A DNA stretch of 12,636 bases from an uncultured Oscillospiraceae bacterium (GTDB lineage: Bacteria; Bacillota_A; Clostridia; Oscillospirales; Oscillospiraceae): NCBI GenBank assembly GCA_900757695.1, contig CAAEOU010000061.1, positions 1-12,636 of the forward strand, written 5' to 3'. Below the pieces are notes generated by a model that was given only the letters and a program-made list of their open reading frames with translations, was not told the DNA's origin and did not search any database. The position numbers and the translations under genes were made by a program. Positions 1-7,382 of the stretch are shown here, piece after piece. Within the stretch, counting starts at the first letter, position 1. Each line of letters starts with the position of its first letter.

Positions 1-305
1 CCGGGGCGCAAAATGCCCATCAGCGCACAGGTGATGGTATGGGTGCCGTTGACAAACTGACTGCGCACAAGCCCCGCCTCAGCCCGGAACACCCGAGCAA
101 AAATCTTATCCAGAGTGTCACGGCCCAGATCATCATAGCCATAGCCGGTGGTACCCACCAGATGCGCTGCGCTGACCCGATATTCCTGAAACGCTTCCAG
201 CATCTTTTCCGCATTTTTTTCTGCGATTCGGTCAATTTCCGCAAAAATCGGCTTTGTCCGCTCTGTCACAAGGGCGCCGAGCTTTCTTGTTTCCTCTGAG
301 ATCAT
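1..305 (-). CDS. ynbB: Methionine gamma-lyase / aluminium-resistance family PLP enzyme (N-terminal part, cut by window edge)
   Basis: The first 101 residues are visible; the rest lies before base 1. The ATG at 305-303 starts 2 nt after the stop of the upstream M42 gene, so this is probably the last visible cistron of the murD-M42 operon. The segment around residues 45-95 (a TTGYGYDDLGRDTLDKIFA block, then a RAEAGLVRSQFVNGTHTI block) matches the conserved N-terminal region of the Alum_res/YnbB family. These are fold-type I PLP enzymes related to cystathionine beta-lyase and annotated as methionine gamma-lyase family. The PLP lysine would lie in the missing part. The family's true substrate is poorly established, and the aluminium-resistance name is historical. 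Family assignment is by recalled sequence pattern. Confidence 0.8.
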   Translation of the reverse strand, partial: MISEETRKLGALVTERTKPIFAEIDRIAEKNAEKMLEAFQEYRVSAAHLVGTTGYGYDDLGRDTLDKIFARVFRAEAGLVRSQFVNGTHTITCALMGILRP

Positions 306-307
306 TC

Positions 308-1294
308 TTATAACTCCGTTTCCGCCAGCGCCGCAACCAGCCGCACGCAGGCATCAAAATCATTCTTATCACAAATTTCCAGTGGCGCATGGGTATACCG
401 GCAGGGCAGTGAAATGCCGCCTACCGCCATGCCGCTGCCGCTCTGGGCCATAGGGCCGGCATCCGTCCCGCCGCCGGTCATGATATCGCCCTGCACCGGG
501 ATATTCCGTTCCCCTGCAATTCGATTCATGGTTTTAATCAGCTCCGGCCGGCACAGGGCGCTGTGGTCGAGAACTTTCACGCCAGCGCCCTTTCCCAGCG
601 CCGCCGTTCCGTCATGGATGCTGCCGGGCACATCGTCTACAGCGGTCACATCCACCGCAATGCCATAGGCGCCCTGAATTCCGAAGGCCGCAGGTCCTGC
701 TCCACGGGTTCCCACTTCCTCCTGTACAGAGAAGACAAAGTACACTTCATTTTTCAGCTGCTTCATCTGTTCCAGCGCTTCCAACAGAATGGCGCACCCC
801 GCACGGTTATCCAGAAACGATGCGGTGATCCGGTTCGGGGTCTCCATATACCGCGGCACAAAGGCCGCCGTATCGCCAATTGCGACCAGTTTTTCTGTCT
901 CCGCCCGGCTTTCCGTCCCAAAGTCCAGATAGAGATCCTTAAGCTTCAGCTCTTTTCCCACCTTATCATCCCGGATGCAGACCGCCGCCACAGCGCCATT
1001 TCCAAAGCGTACCGGCGTGTGAGAAATTGTGGCCGGATCCAGCCAGCCGATCCCCGTAAAGCTTCCAAAGCCCTTTTCATCAATAGCGGTGAGCATCAGT
1101 CCTACCGTATCCATATGGGCGGAAAACACCAGCTTTTGTCCCTGACCGCCGACCTTGGCAATGACATTGCCCATGGCATCCGTACGCACTGCAACGCCCC
1201 GTTCCTCCAAATAGGCGCAGAGCCACTGTCCGATCTTCTTCTCCTGACCGGAGGGGCCGTAGATCCCTGTGAGTTTTTCCAGTAATTCCGTCAT
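308..1294 (-). CDS. M42 family metallo-aminopeptidase, catalytically complete (third M42 gene of the operon)
   Basis: A 328-residue cytoplasmic protein of normal length for M42 (FrvX/YsdC/TET aminopeptidases), which remove N-terminal residues from short peptides using two metal ions, usually as dodecamers. All expected residues are present: H60 and D62 (AHMDTVG), bridging D162 (SFLDNRAG), the catalytic/metal pair E192-E193 (QEEVGTRGA), D215 (VDVT) and H302 (RYTHAP). The ATG at 1294 is preferred because it overlaps the upstream stop as ATGA and has a GGAGGAG ribosome site at 1309-1303 with 8-nt spacing. The upstream in-frame GTG at 1303 lies inside that ribosome site. It is the downstream partner of a degenerate paralog. 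The peptide specificity (Glu/Asp, Leu, Lys type) cannot be read with confidence. Confidence 0.93.
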   Translation of the reverse strand: MTELLEKLTGIYGPSGQEKKIGQWLCAYLEERGVAVRTDAMGNVIAKVGGQGQKLVFSAHMDTVGLMLTAIDEKGFGSFTGIGWLDPATISHTPVRFGNGAVAAVCIRDDKVGKELKLKDLYLDFGTESRAETEKLVAIGDTAAFVPRYMETPNRITASFLDNRAGCAILLEALEQMKQLKNEVYFVFSVQEEVGTRGAGPAAFGIQGAYGIAVDVTAVDDVPGSIHDGTAALGKGAGVKVLDHSALCRPELIKTMNRIAGERNIPVQGDIMTGGGTDAGPMAQSGSGMAVGGISLPCRYTHAPLEICDKNDFDACVRLVAALAETEL

Positions 1295-2325
1295 TCCGCA
1301 CACTCCTCCAAAAAGGCCACTAACAACCGAGCCATATTTTCTGCATCCTCAAGGCAGATGTTCTGGGCCGGTGCATCCGTATACTTGGCCGGGCAGTACA
1401 GTGCCGCCGCAGAAAACCCATTGCCGCTGCGCTGAAACACACCACCGTCACCATCGCACTCCGCCTTGGCCCAGCGCTGTATGGGGATTCCGCAGGCACG
1501 GGCTGCCGCAGCGAGTTTTTCCGTGAGTTCCGGGTCAAAAATCGCCTTCTGGTCCATAGACGGCACCACCGGCCCTTTTCCAAGGTGAGGCAGGTCATCC
1601 CCCACCGTGTCTCCCGGGCACAGATCCAGAGATATGGCGATGCCGCCATCCAGCGCTGCAGCGGCACTGTAGGCGCCGCGGTTTCCCACATGACGCTGCA
1701 CCGTAAAAGCCATGGTCACATCCACAGGAAGCTGCTCCTTCATGTTCAGCAGTTCCAGCAGTACCGCACAGCTGAGGCTGCGGCTCATGGCCTTATGGTG
1801 AAGCTGAGTTCCCATCTCCGTCATTTCCGGTGCAAAAACGCCCGGATCGCCCCGCTGAACCATTGTCTCTGTCTGTGGTTCTCCTTTGCTTCCAATGTCA
1901 ATATAGAGATCCTCCAGCTTTGGAAGGGTTTTTCGTTCCTCCTGAGAGGTAAGGTGAATGGGCTTCAGGCCAATTACCCCATGGCACATACGTCCCCATT
2001 CTCCCACGGTTACTACACGACCCAGCAGCGTTCTGCGGGCTACGTTCCCAACTACTCCAAATTTCAGCAGCCCTTCCTTGGTGATATCCTCCACCATAAC
2101 GCCCATTTCATCCAAGTGCGCCGTCAGTACAATGGGCTTTGCAGGGCGCTTTGCCCCCTTTACCGAGATGAGAACACTTCCAAGGGGATCTCGCCCAATA
2201 GAAATGCGGCCCATATCCTTGGCTTCGTCTATCACATAGGATGCCGCTTCCTCTTCCCAGCCGGAGGGCGCAGTCATAGTTGCAATATTGCCTACATTCC
2301 ATCGTATATGCTCTTTTGCAATCAC
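1291..2325 (-). CDS. Degenerate M42-family paralog, probable pseudo-peptidase (middle M42 gene)
   Basis: A full-length, uninterrupted 344-residue M42 homolog lacking most of the active site. H70 and D72 (TAHLDEMG) and D234 (SLDL) remain. The bridging Asp is replaced by Ser (around S181, in AMSRSLSC where active members have FLDNRAGC). The catalytic Glu pair is replaced by R211-H212 (VQRHVGNRGA against VQEEVGTRGA). The C-terminal metal His is D317 (KYTDAP against RYTHAP). The overall fold signature persists. The frame is open throughout and flanked by coupled genes, so this is not ordinary pseudogene decay. The start is GTG 2325, overlapping the upstream stop as GTGA, with a GAGAGGGA ribosome site just upstream. 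I infer a structural or regulatory subunit of a mixed M42 oligomer; a different chemistry using the altered residues is the alternative. Confidence 0.88.
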   Translation of the reverse strand: MIAKEHIRWNVGNIATMTAPSGWEEEAASYVIDEAKDMGRISIGRDPLGSVLISVKGAKRPAKPIVLTAHLDEMGVMVEDITKEGLLKFGVVGNVARRTLLGRVVTVGEWGRMCHGVIGLKPIHLTSQEERKTLPKLEDLYIDIGSKGEPQTETMVQRGDPGVFAPEMTEMGTQLHHKAMSRSLSCAVLLELLNMKEQLPVDVTMAFTVQRHVGNRGAYSAAAALDGGIAISLDLCPGDTVGDDLPHLGKGPVVPSMDQKAIFDPELTEKLAAAARACGIPIQRWAKAECDGDGGVFQRSGNGFSAAALYCPAKYTDAPAQNICLEDAENMARLLVAFLEECAE

Positions 2326-3332
2326 GCCTGTCCCTCTCTTTCAAAGCTGCAGAGAAACGCCGCCGTCAGCCGAGCCACCGCCTCCACATCCCGAAGGTCG
2401 ATCTCCTCCACCGGTGTATGCATATACCGGAGCGGAAGGGAAACCAGCGCCGTTGGCACGCCCTTTCCGGCGATCTGCGTGTGCATGGAGTTCGTGCCGG
2501 TGCTGCCGGACATAGCCTCCCGCACATAGGGGATCCCCTCTTGATCGGCAAGCGTACAGAGCTGTCGGCTTAGTTTTTTGTCCAGCACCGGACTAAAACC
2601 GATGGCCGCACCGCTGCCCAGCGGAAAACCCTTTTGAGAATCCGGGCTGTCACCAAAGGTAACATCCGTCACAAGCGCAATATCCGGCTTCACCGCATAG
2701 GCCCCGGTCAGTGCGCCAAGTCCGCCGGTCTCCTCCTGCACGCTGCCAAGCACCGCCACATGGACATTCAGCTTCTCGTCCTTAACCAGCTCCAATGCAC
2801 GGAGCAGGGCAAGAAAGCAGCTCCGATCATCCAGAGATTTTCCAAAGAAGGCGTTTTCTCTACACCAAGGCTCTGTTGCATAGGCAATGCGTGTTCCCAC
2901 CGGAATCTTTTCTGCCTCCGCTTTCGTCAGGCCGCAGTCCACAAGCATCTCCGTTCGTGGAACAGGCTTGTCCTCCGGCGTCTCCCGATTCCATGCGATC
3001 ACACCGTATCTCACCGGCTCTGTCAGCACCGCTACCGTATGGCCCGGCAGCATCCGGTCATCCACGCCGCCGACACCGCCGGTAAAGGTCAGCATTCCGT
3101 CCTTCCGGCCCGTTACGATCAGCCCCACCTGATCCAGATGGGCATCCAGCAAATCGGTCTTTGCATCGGGATCCTCACATCTGCGAATTCCGAGCAGATT
3201 GCCCAAAGGCGAGATTCGGGTCTCGTCCACCAACGGTGCAAGGTAACGTTGTGCCGTCTGAGCTGCGTCTGTCTCATCCCCGGACACACCGTTGGCACGG
3301 CTCAACTCCATAAGCACCTCGGAAAGCTCCAT
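2322..3332 (-). CDS. M42 family metallo-aminopeptidase, catalytically complete (first M42 gene of the operon)
   Basis: A 336-residue M42 peptidase with every expected ligand: H65 and D67 (DAHLDQVG), bridging D168 (SLDDRS), E200-E201 (VQEETGGLGA), D223 (VTDVT) and H305 (RYMHTPVEE). It differs clearly from the third gene of the operon (for example a GSTGTNSMH segment near 276-284 in place of GGGTDAG), suggesting a different substrate pocket. The ATG at 3332 overlaps the murD stop as TGATG and has GGAG 5 nt upstream. The in-frame GTG at 3335 is only 2 nt from GGAG and is less likely. Expression should depend on translation of murD. Its N-terminal codons lie in an 11-bp tandem repeat shared with the 3' end of murD. 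Confidence 0.92.
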   Translation of the reverse strand: MELSEVLMELSRANGVSGDETDAAQTAQRYLAPLVDETRISPLGNLLGIRRCEDPDAKTDLLDAHLDQVGLIVTGRKDGMLTFTGGVGGVDDRMLPGHTVAVLTEPVRYGVIAWNRETPEDKPVPRTEMLVDCGLTKAEAEKIPVGTRIAYATEPWCRENAFFGKSLDDRSCFLALLRALELVKDEKLNVHVAVLGSVQEETGGLGALTGAYAVKPDIALVTDVTFGDSPDSQKGFPLGSGAAIGFSPVLDKKLSRQLCTLADQEGIPYVREAMSGSTGTNSMHTQIAGKGVPTALVSLPLRYMHTPVEEIDLRDVEAVARLTAAFLCSFEREGQA

Positions 3333-3346
3333 CACAGCTCCATCAC
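3325..3346. repeat. 11-bp perfect tandem duplication at the murD/M42 junction
   Basis: On the plus strand the unit agctccatcac occurs twice, head to tail (3325-3335 and 3336-3346). Read on the minus strand it supplies the last codons of murD, its TGA stop, and the ribosome site and ATG of the next gene. With a single copy, the murD reading frame would run directly into the M42 frame (…VVMELSEVLMEL…) with no stop. The duplication (+11, not a multiple of 3) is therefore what separates the two proteins. This was checked codon by codon. Confidence 0.9.
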
Positions 3347-4714
3347 AACCTTCTTGAAGCGGTCACCCCGCTCTTCAAAATTACGGAATCGGTCAAAGGA
3401 CGTGCTGGCAGGCGAAAGGATCACCACATCCCCCGCCTTGGCCCGGGCCGCCGCTGCCCGAATGGCATCGTCAAAGCCCTCTACGTCCAGAATCTCCGGG
3501 TTCGTGCCGTCATAGCCGGGTACCTTCTCCGCTGCAGCACGGATCTTTCCTGCGGTCATGCCGGTAAGCACCAGCAGCTTTACATGCTCCCGAAGCTCCG
3601 GGCCAAGGTCATCATAGCCGATGCCCTTGTCCTTGCCTCCGGCCACCATGATTACCTTCTGCCGGAAGCTCCGCAGGGCGGCACGGGTTCGGTTGGGCGA
3701 GGAGTCAATGGAGCTGTCATAGTATTTCACGCCGTCCTTTACCCGCACCAGCTCGATGCGATGGGCAACGCCGCCAAAGGTCTTTGCCAGCTGCTCCATG
3801 ACCGTCACCGGTACAAGGCCATCCACTGCACAGAAGGCAGTCATATAGTTTTCGATGTTGTGGACGCCGGGAATCAGGATCTCACTTGCCGGAAAGATCT
3901 CCTGCTCCGCCGCTCCGTCCACCCGGCAGATCATTCCGTCATTCCGGAGATAATAGCCCTTCTCCGGTCTTTTTACCCGGGAGAACTGCATGACGCTGCC
4001 CTTTGCTTTTGGCACAAAGCTGTTGGTAATATCATTATCCAGATTCAGCACCACCGTATCCTGCTGATTCTGGTGAAGATAAATGTTCTCCTTGGCTGTC
4101 ACATACTCCTCCATGTCCTTGTGGATATCCAGATGATTGGGGGAGAGATTGGTCACTACAGCCACATGGGGGCTCTGGTTCATGCCCATGAGCTGGAACG
4201 AGGACAGCTCCACCACGGCCACATCGTCTTTTTTCATTTTTTCTGCCAGAGGCAGCAGCGGCGTACCGATGTTGCCGCCGCAGTATACGGTCTTCCCGGC
4301 GCCTTCCAGCAGCTTTGCAATCAGGGTCGTGGTGGTAGTCTTTCCATCGGATCCGGTGACACCGAAGATGGTACAGGGGCACACCGCAAAGAAAGCCTCC
4401 ATCTCGGAGGTGACCGTGCACCCATGGGCCCGAAGCGCCATCAGCTGCGGGCAAAAGGCGTTAAGGCCCGGCGTCCGGAACACCACATCCGCCTGAATGT
4501 TCTCCAGGTAGTCTTCCCCAAGCGTCAGCTTTGCGCCCAGCTGCTCCAGCTCCAGCACCTCCGGCAAAAGCTTCTCTCTGGGGGTCTTATCCCGGCACTC
4601 TACCGGAATATTCCGTTCCAGCAGCATTCTCACCAGCGGACGGTTGCTGATGCCAAGTCCGATCACGCAGACCCGCTTGCCCCGGAGGGCTTCAAAATAT
4701 TCATTTACTGTCAT
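3332..4714 (-). CDS. murD: UDP-N-acetylmuramoyl-L-alanine--D-glutamate ligase (MurD)
   Basis: A 460-residue cytoplasmic ligase that adds D-Glu to UDP-MurNAc-L-Ala with ATP, the second amino-acid step of peptidoglycan precursor synthesis. Visible in order: an N-terminal Rossmann-like domain (VCVIGLGISN, 15-24) binding the UDP substrate; the ATP P-loop GVTGSDGKTTTT (118-129); the central-domain NLSPNHLDIH block (189-198), with K208 at the likely carbamylated-Lys position; AHRIELV (317-323); AGGKDKG (358-364); and the C-terminal signature LSPASTSFDRF…NFEERG (433-450). The length is typical. The ATG at 4714 has an AAGGA ribosome site 9 nt upstream. Unusually, murD is not in a division/cell-wall cluster here but heads an operon of three M42 peptidases. 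Confidence 0.97.
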   Translation of the reverse strand: MTVNEYFEALRGKRVCVIGLGISNRPLVRMLLERNIPVECRDKTPREKLLPEVLELEQLGAKLTLGEDYLENIQADVVFRTPGLNAFCPQLMALRAHGCTVTSEMEAFFAVCPCTIFGVTGSDGKTTTTTLIAKLLEGAGKTVYCGGNIGTPLLPLAEKMKKDDVAVVELSSFQLMGMNQSPHVAVVTNLSPNHLDIHKDMEEYVTAKENIYLHQNQQDTVVLNLDNDITNSFVPKAKGSVMQFSRVKRPEKGYYLRNDGMICRVDGAAEQEIFPASEILIPGVHNIENYMTAFCAVDGLVPVTVMEQLAKTFGGVAHRIELVRVKDGVKYYDSSIDSSPNRTRAALRSFRQKVIMVAGGKDKGIGYDDLGPELREHVKLLVLTGMTAGKIRAAAEKVPGYDGTNPEILDVEGFDDAIRAAAARAKAGDVVILSPASTSFDRFRNFEERGDRFKKVVMEL

Positions 4715-4754
4715 ATGGATCAGTCCTTAATTACATTTTTATAGGCAATGTTAT

Positions 4755-4783
4755 ATTGTACACGAAACCGTCATATTTTGCAA
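4755..4783 (-). promoter_or_regulatory. Sigma-A-type promoter of the murD-M42 operon
   Basis: On the minus strand, TTGCAA (4783-4778) and TACAAT (4760-4755) are separated by 17 nt. Transcription would start near 4748, giving a leader of about 30 nt before murD. It is divergent from the rnpB promoter, with about 55 bp between the two -35 boxes. Confidence 0.75.
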
Positions 4784-4837
4784 CGGATTTGGCTTTTTCC
4801 CGTGGAATGGTTTTCCGCCCGGCACTGCATAAAGTAT

Positions 4838-4866
4838 TTGACAACCTCTCTAAATTAAAGTATGAT
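4838..4866 (+). promoter_or_regulatory. Near-consensus sigma-A promoter of rnpB
   Basis: TTGACA (4838-4843), a 17-nt spacer and TATGAT (4861-4866) lie directly before the RNase P RNA. The expected start is around 4873, which coincides with the first base of the P1 helix. Confidence 0.88.
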
Positions 4867-4872
4867 AGATTC

Positions 4873-5281
4873 CGTGACCTGGCCGGACAGCCGCGGAGGG
4901 TGCGCCGAAAGGCCCCCTGTGAGGAAAGTCCGGGCTCCATAGGGCAAGGATAACGGGTAACGCCCGCCGTAGGCGACTACAGGAAAAGTGCAACAGAGAT
5001 ATACCGCCGCAGGTGAACGCCATCACTATGTCAACCTTTATGAGCTTCTACGCTCGCTTGATAGTGCACTGGCGCATCTGCGGTAAGGGTGGAAAGGCGA
5101 GGTAAGAGCTCACCGGCTGCCGTGTGAAAGCGTGCAGCCCTGTAAACTCTATCCGGAGCAACACCGCAATGGAGGCAAGGCTGGCCCGGCTGTCTCCGCT
5201 TAGGTGGCTGGAGCGTATCGGCAACGGTGCGCCAAGATAGATGGCTGTCGATTACAGAACCCGGCTTATAGGCCAGATCAC
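4873..5281 (+). ncRNA. rnpB: RNase P RNA, bacterial type A
   Basis: The catalytic RNA of RNase P, which trims tRNA 5' leaders. The conserved core is plain: GAGGAAAGTCCGGGCTCCAT at 4920-4939, then AGGGCAAGGATAACGGGTAACGCC, AGTGCAACAGAGA near 4987-4999, GTAAACTCTATCCGGAGCAA near 5143-5162, and ACAGAACCCGGCTTATAGG near 5254-5272. P1 closes between 4874-4884 (GTGACCTGGCC) and 5271-5281 (GGCCAGATCAC) with one mismatch. The layout resembles type A (E. coli-like) rather than Bacillus type B. A long P10-P12 arm is visible: CCGCAG 5007-5012 with CTGCGG 5078-5083, CACTAT 5024-5029 with ATAGTG 5061-5066, and a distal GAGC/GCTC hairpin at 5042-5055. Confidence 0.97.
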
Positions 5282-5329
5282 GCCCAAAGGGAGCGATGCA
5301 GAAATGTGTCGCTCCCTTTGGGCATTTTT
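5282..5329 (+). terminator. Intrinsic terminator of rnpB
   Basis: A 15-bp perfect stem (5282-5296 with 5309-5323) can extend by four more pairs, including two G-U, to a GAAA tetraloop at 5301-5304. It is followed by A and TTTTT. It begins right after the 3' strand of P1. Confidence 0.93.
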
Positions 5330-5506
5330 CGCCTTTTCTCTGACTGTGGGCCTGCCTTGTTTGAAAAGCGGCAGGAATCGGGGTTTTGCAGACCCCGCCC
5401 TTACCGTGCACCCCGCCTGTGTGAAAAATGACACATCATATTTAGAGTCCGAATGTCAAAATCGTCACATCCAGCAGAAACCAGCCCTTTTCTCCCGCTT
5501 TTTCGT

Positions 5507-5526
5507 CCATATAATAGGGCATATGG
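5507..5526 (+). promoter_or_regulatory. Candidate -10 and inverted-repeat operator upstream of the solute-binding protein gene
   Basis: The 239-bp gap between the rnpB terminator and the lipoprotein gene contains TATAAT at 5510-5515, about 55 nt before the start codon, but no convincing -35 at 16-18 nt spacing. CCATAT (5507-5512) and ATATGG (5521-5526) form a perfect inverted repeat overlapping that -10, as expected of an operator or activator-dependent promoter. Short TGTGT/ACACA arms also occur near 5418-5435. I see no small gene or RNA in the rest of the gap. Confidence 0.4.
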
Positions 5527-5568
5527 AGAAGATCCAAATATAACAAGCAAGGAGAATTGCATCAAACT

Positions 5569-7362
5569 ATGAAGAAAAAACTAATGAGTCTGACCATGTG
5601 CGCAGCACTGGGACTGAGCCTGCTGGCCGGCTGCGGAGATCAGTCCTCTTCCGCCTCCGGAGACAGCGCAGCTGCTTCCGCAGCCTCTGCGCCCCAATCT
5701 GCTGCCGCAGCCTCCGCACCGGAAGCAGCTGCTCCCGCCGATGTCGGTTCCGCCGCGGAAGCCTCCGAGGCAGAAGCCGCTCCCGGACCGGTACATAACA
5801 TCACCTTCCCGGGCAGTGAAAAGGCAGAGCTGGACTATCAGAACGAAGTATCCCTGCCCATCTCCGAGGACGGCGCAGAGCTGACCATGCTCACCACCGC
5901 AGTAAACCTCATGGGTGATCTTGCGAATCTGGGCATCAACAATTATAATGACTTTGAATACATGCAGAAGCTGGAGGAGCTCACAGGGGTTCATGTGGAA
6001 ACCACCGAAGTGAATTTCTTTACCGCATCGGAACAGTATAACGTTCTTCTCGCCTCCGGCGACTATCCCGATCTCATCAAAAATCTGGGTACCTATTATT
6101 CCACCGGTCTTTCCGGTGCGCTCAGTGATGATATTATTATGGATCTCACTGACGACCTTTCCACCTATGCCCCCAACTATGATTACCTGATCCATTCCAA
6201 CGATGCCGAGACACCTTATTATCTCACCGACGGAAAGGTGCTCCAGTTTATGGGCACCTACGACAGCTTCATCAACAATCAGGGACTTGTGCTTCGGAAG
6301 GATTGGCTGGAGGAATGCGGTCTGGATGTCCCTGCGACCTACGATGAGCTTCACGATGTACTGAAGGCATTCAAGGACAAATACAACTGTTCCAGCGCCA
6401 TCTACATGAACAACAACTGCACCATCACCACGCTCACCGAGGGCTACAATGTTGCCACCTATAATGTCAGTGGCTCCGGCGGAGCAGGCGGCAGCGGTTC
6501 CAGTCTCCCCTACTATGTGGAGGACGGCGTAGTGAAGTGCTCCTTTATCGAGGATGGCTACCGTGACTATCTCACCATGATCCACGACTGGTATGAAGAG
6601 GGCCTGATGGATTCCGACTTTGTTTCCATTGAATACGATCCCTTCTCCAGCTACCTCAGCGGCCAGATCACCTCCGACCAGATGGGCGTATGGTGCACCT
6701 CCGGCGAGGGCATCGACAACTACACCGTTCCCGTGGTCTGCATGGCCTCCCCGGTCCAGAACAAGGGAGATAAGCAGCACATGACTGAAATGACGCTGGC
6801 ACCCGCTGATGATATCACTGCGATCTCCGTCAGCTCCGCCTGCGAGGATCCCGACATCGCCATGGCATGGCTGGACTACTGGTTCTCCGAGGACGGCGTT
6901 GCCTTCTACAACTTTGGTCTGGAGGGTACCGACTATACGCTGGATGAAAACAGCACCCCCAAGTTCACCGATGCCGTTGTAAACAACGAATTCGGTCTCT
7001 CCGCCTCCAACTATATGCGCTGCCGCTGCGCCTTTGGCACCATGCCTTCTCTGATGCTCCGGTACCGCAGTGCCTATCTAAACTCCGATCTGGTAAACGA
7101 GGCTTGGGACGTATGGACCTCCAATCTGGATGGCACCATGGCAATTTCCAGCAACGTCACCATGACCACCGAGCAGAAGGAGGCCGAGACCTACAAGGCC
7201 ACCGACATTATGACTTATGCCAACCAGATGATCTCCCAGTTCTGCAACGGTGACGCCGACATTGACACCCAGTGGGATACCTTTGTTTCCCAGCTGAAGG
7301 ACATGGGCATTGAGGAATGCATCGAGCTGGAGCAGGCTGCCTACGATGCAGCCAACAGCTGA
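5569..7362 (+). CDS. Extracellular solute-binding lipoprotein (ABC importer family 1 type), without adjacent permeases
   Basis: A 597-residue secreted lipoprotein. The signal peptide is basic (MKKK), hydrophobic, and ends in lipobox LAGC with lipidated C22. Residues about 26-73 are an Ala/Ser/Pro/Glu linker tethering the domain to the membrane. The remainder resembles large family-1/LipO-type binding proteins that deliver sugars or other solutes to ABC permeases (for example KLEELTGVHVE near 128, GLVLRKDWLEECGLDVPATYDEL near 245, and an FSEDGVAFYNFGLEG-type segment near 440-460). No permease or ATPase is in the window, so the ligand is unknown. A Gly/Ser-rich loop (SGSGGAGGSGSS) and about eleven cysteines in the mature protein are unusual. 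I chose ATG 5569 because MKKK starts a normal signal peptide; AAGGAG (5549-5554) is somewhat far (14 nt). A TTG at 5557 is only 2 nt from it. Confidence 0.85.
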   Translation: MKKKLMSLTMCAALGLSLLAGCGDQSSSASGDSAAASAASAPQSAAAASAPEAAAPADVGSAAEASEAEAAPGPVHNITFPGSEKAELDYQNEVSLPISEDGAELTMLTTAVNLMGDLANLGINNYNDFEYMQKLEELTGVHVETTEVNFFTASEQYNVLLASGDYPDLIKNLGTYYSTGLSGALSDDIIMDLTDDLSTYAPNYDYLIHSNDAETPYYLTDGKVLQFMGTYDSFINNQGLVLRKDWLEECGLDVPATYDELHDVLKAFKDKYNCSSAIYMNNNCTITTLTEGYNVATYNVSGSGGAGGSGSSLPYYVEDGVVKCSFIEDGYRDYLTMIHDWYEEGLMDSDFVSIEYDPFSSYLSGQITSDQMGVWCTSGEGIDNYTVPVVCMASPVQNKGDKQHMTEMTLAPADDITAISVSSACEDPDIAMAWLDYWFSEDGVAFYNFGLEGTDYTLDENSTPKFTDAVVNNEFGLSASNYMRCRCAFGTMPSLMLRYRSAYLNSDLVNEAWDVWTSNLDGTMAISSNVTMTTEQKEAETYKATDIMTYANQMISQFCNGDADIDTQWDTFVSQLKDMGIEECIELEQAAYDAANS

Positions 7363-7382
7363 TCCCGCAGCGTTTGAATTCT

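Noticed and set aside
563..1285. Long open plus-strand frame (about 240 residues) opposite an M42 gene
   Set aside because: It is antisense to a gene with complete catalytic motifs, has no ribosome site, and its translation looks like no protein family.
1585..2529. Long open plus-strand frame (about 314 residues) opposite two M42 genes
   Set aside because: It spans the junction of two coupled minus-strand genes and has no coding signal. I considered a true overlapping gene but saw no start signal or recognisable domain.
5031..5411. 126-residue minus-strand frame across RNase P RNA
   Set aside because: It overlaps rnpB and its terminator; the conserved RNA sequence fully explains this stretch.
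5581..6780. 399-residue minus-strand frame opposite the solute-binding protein
   Set aside because: Gly/Ile/Val-rich translation is an artefact of the Ala-rich and codon-biased sense gene; the sense strand has a signal peptide, a lipobox and a ribosome site.
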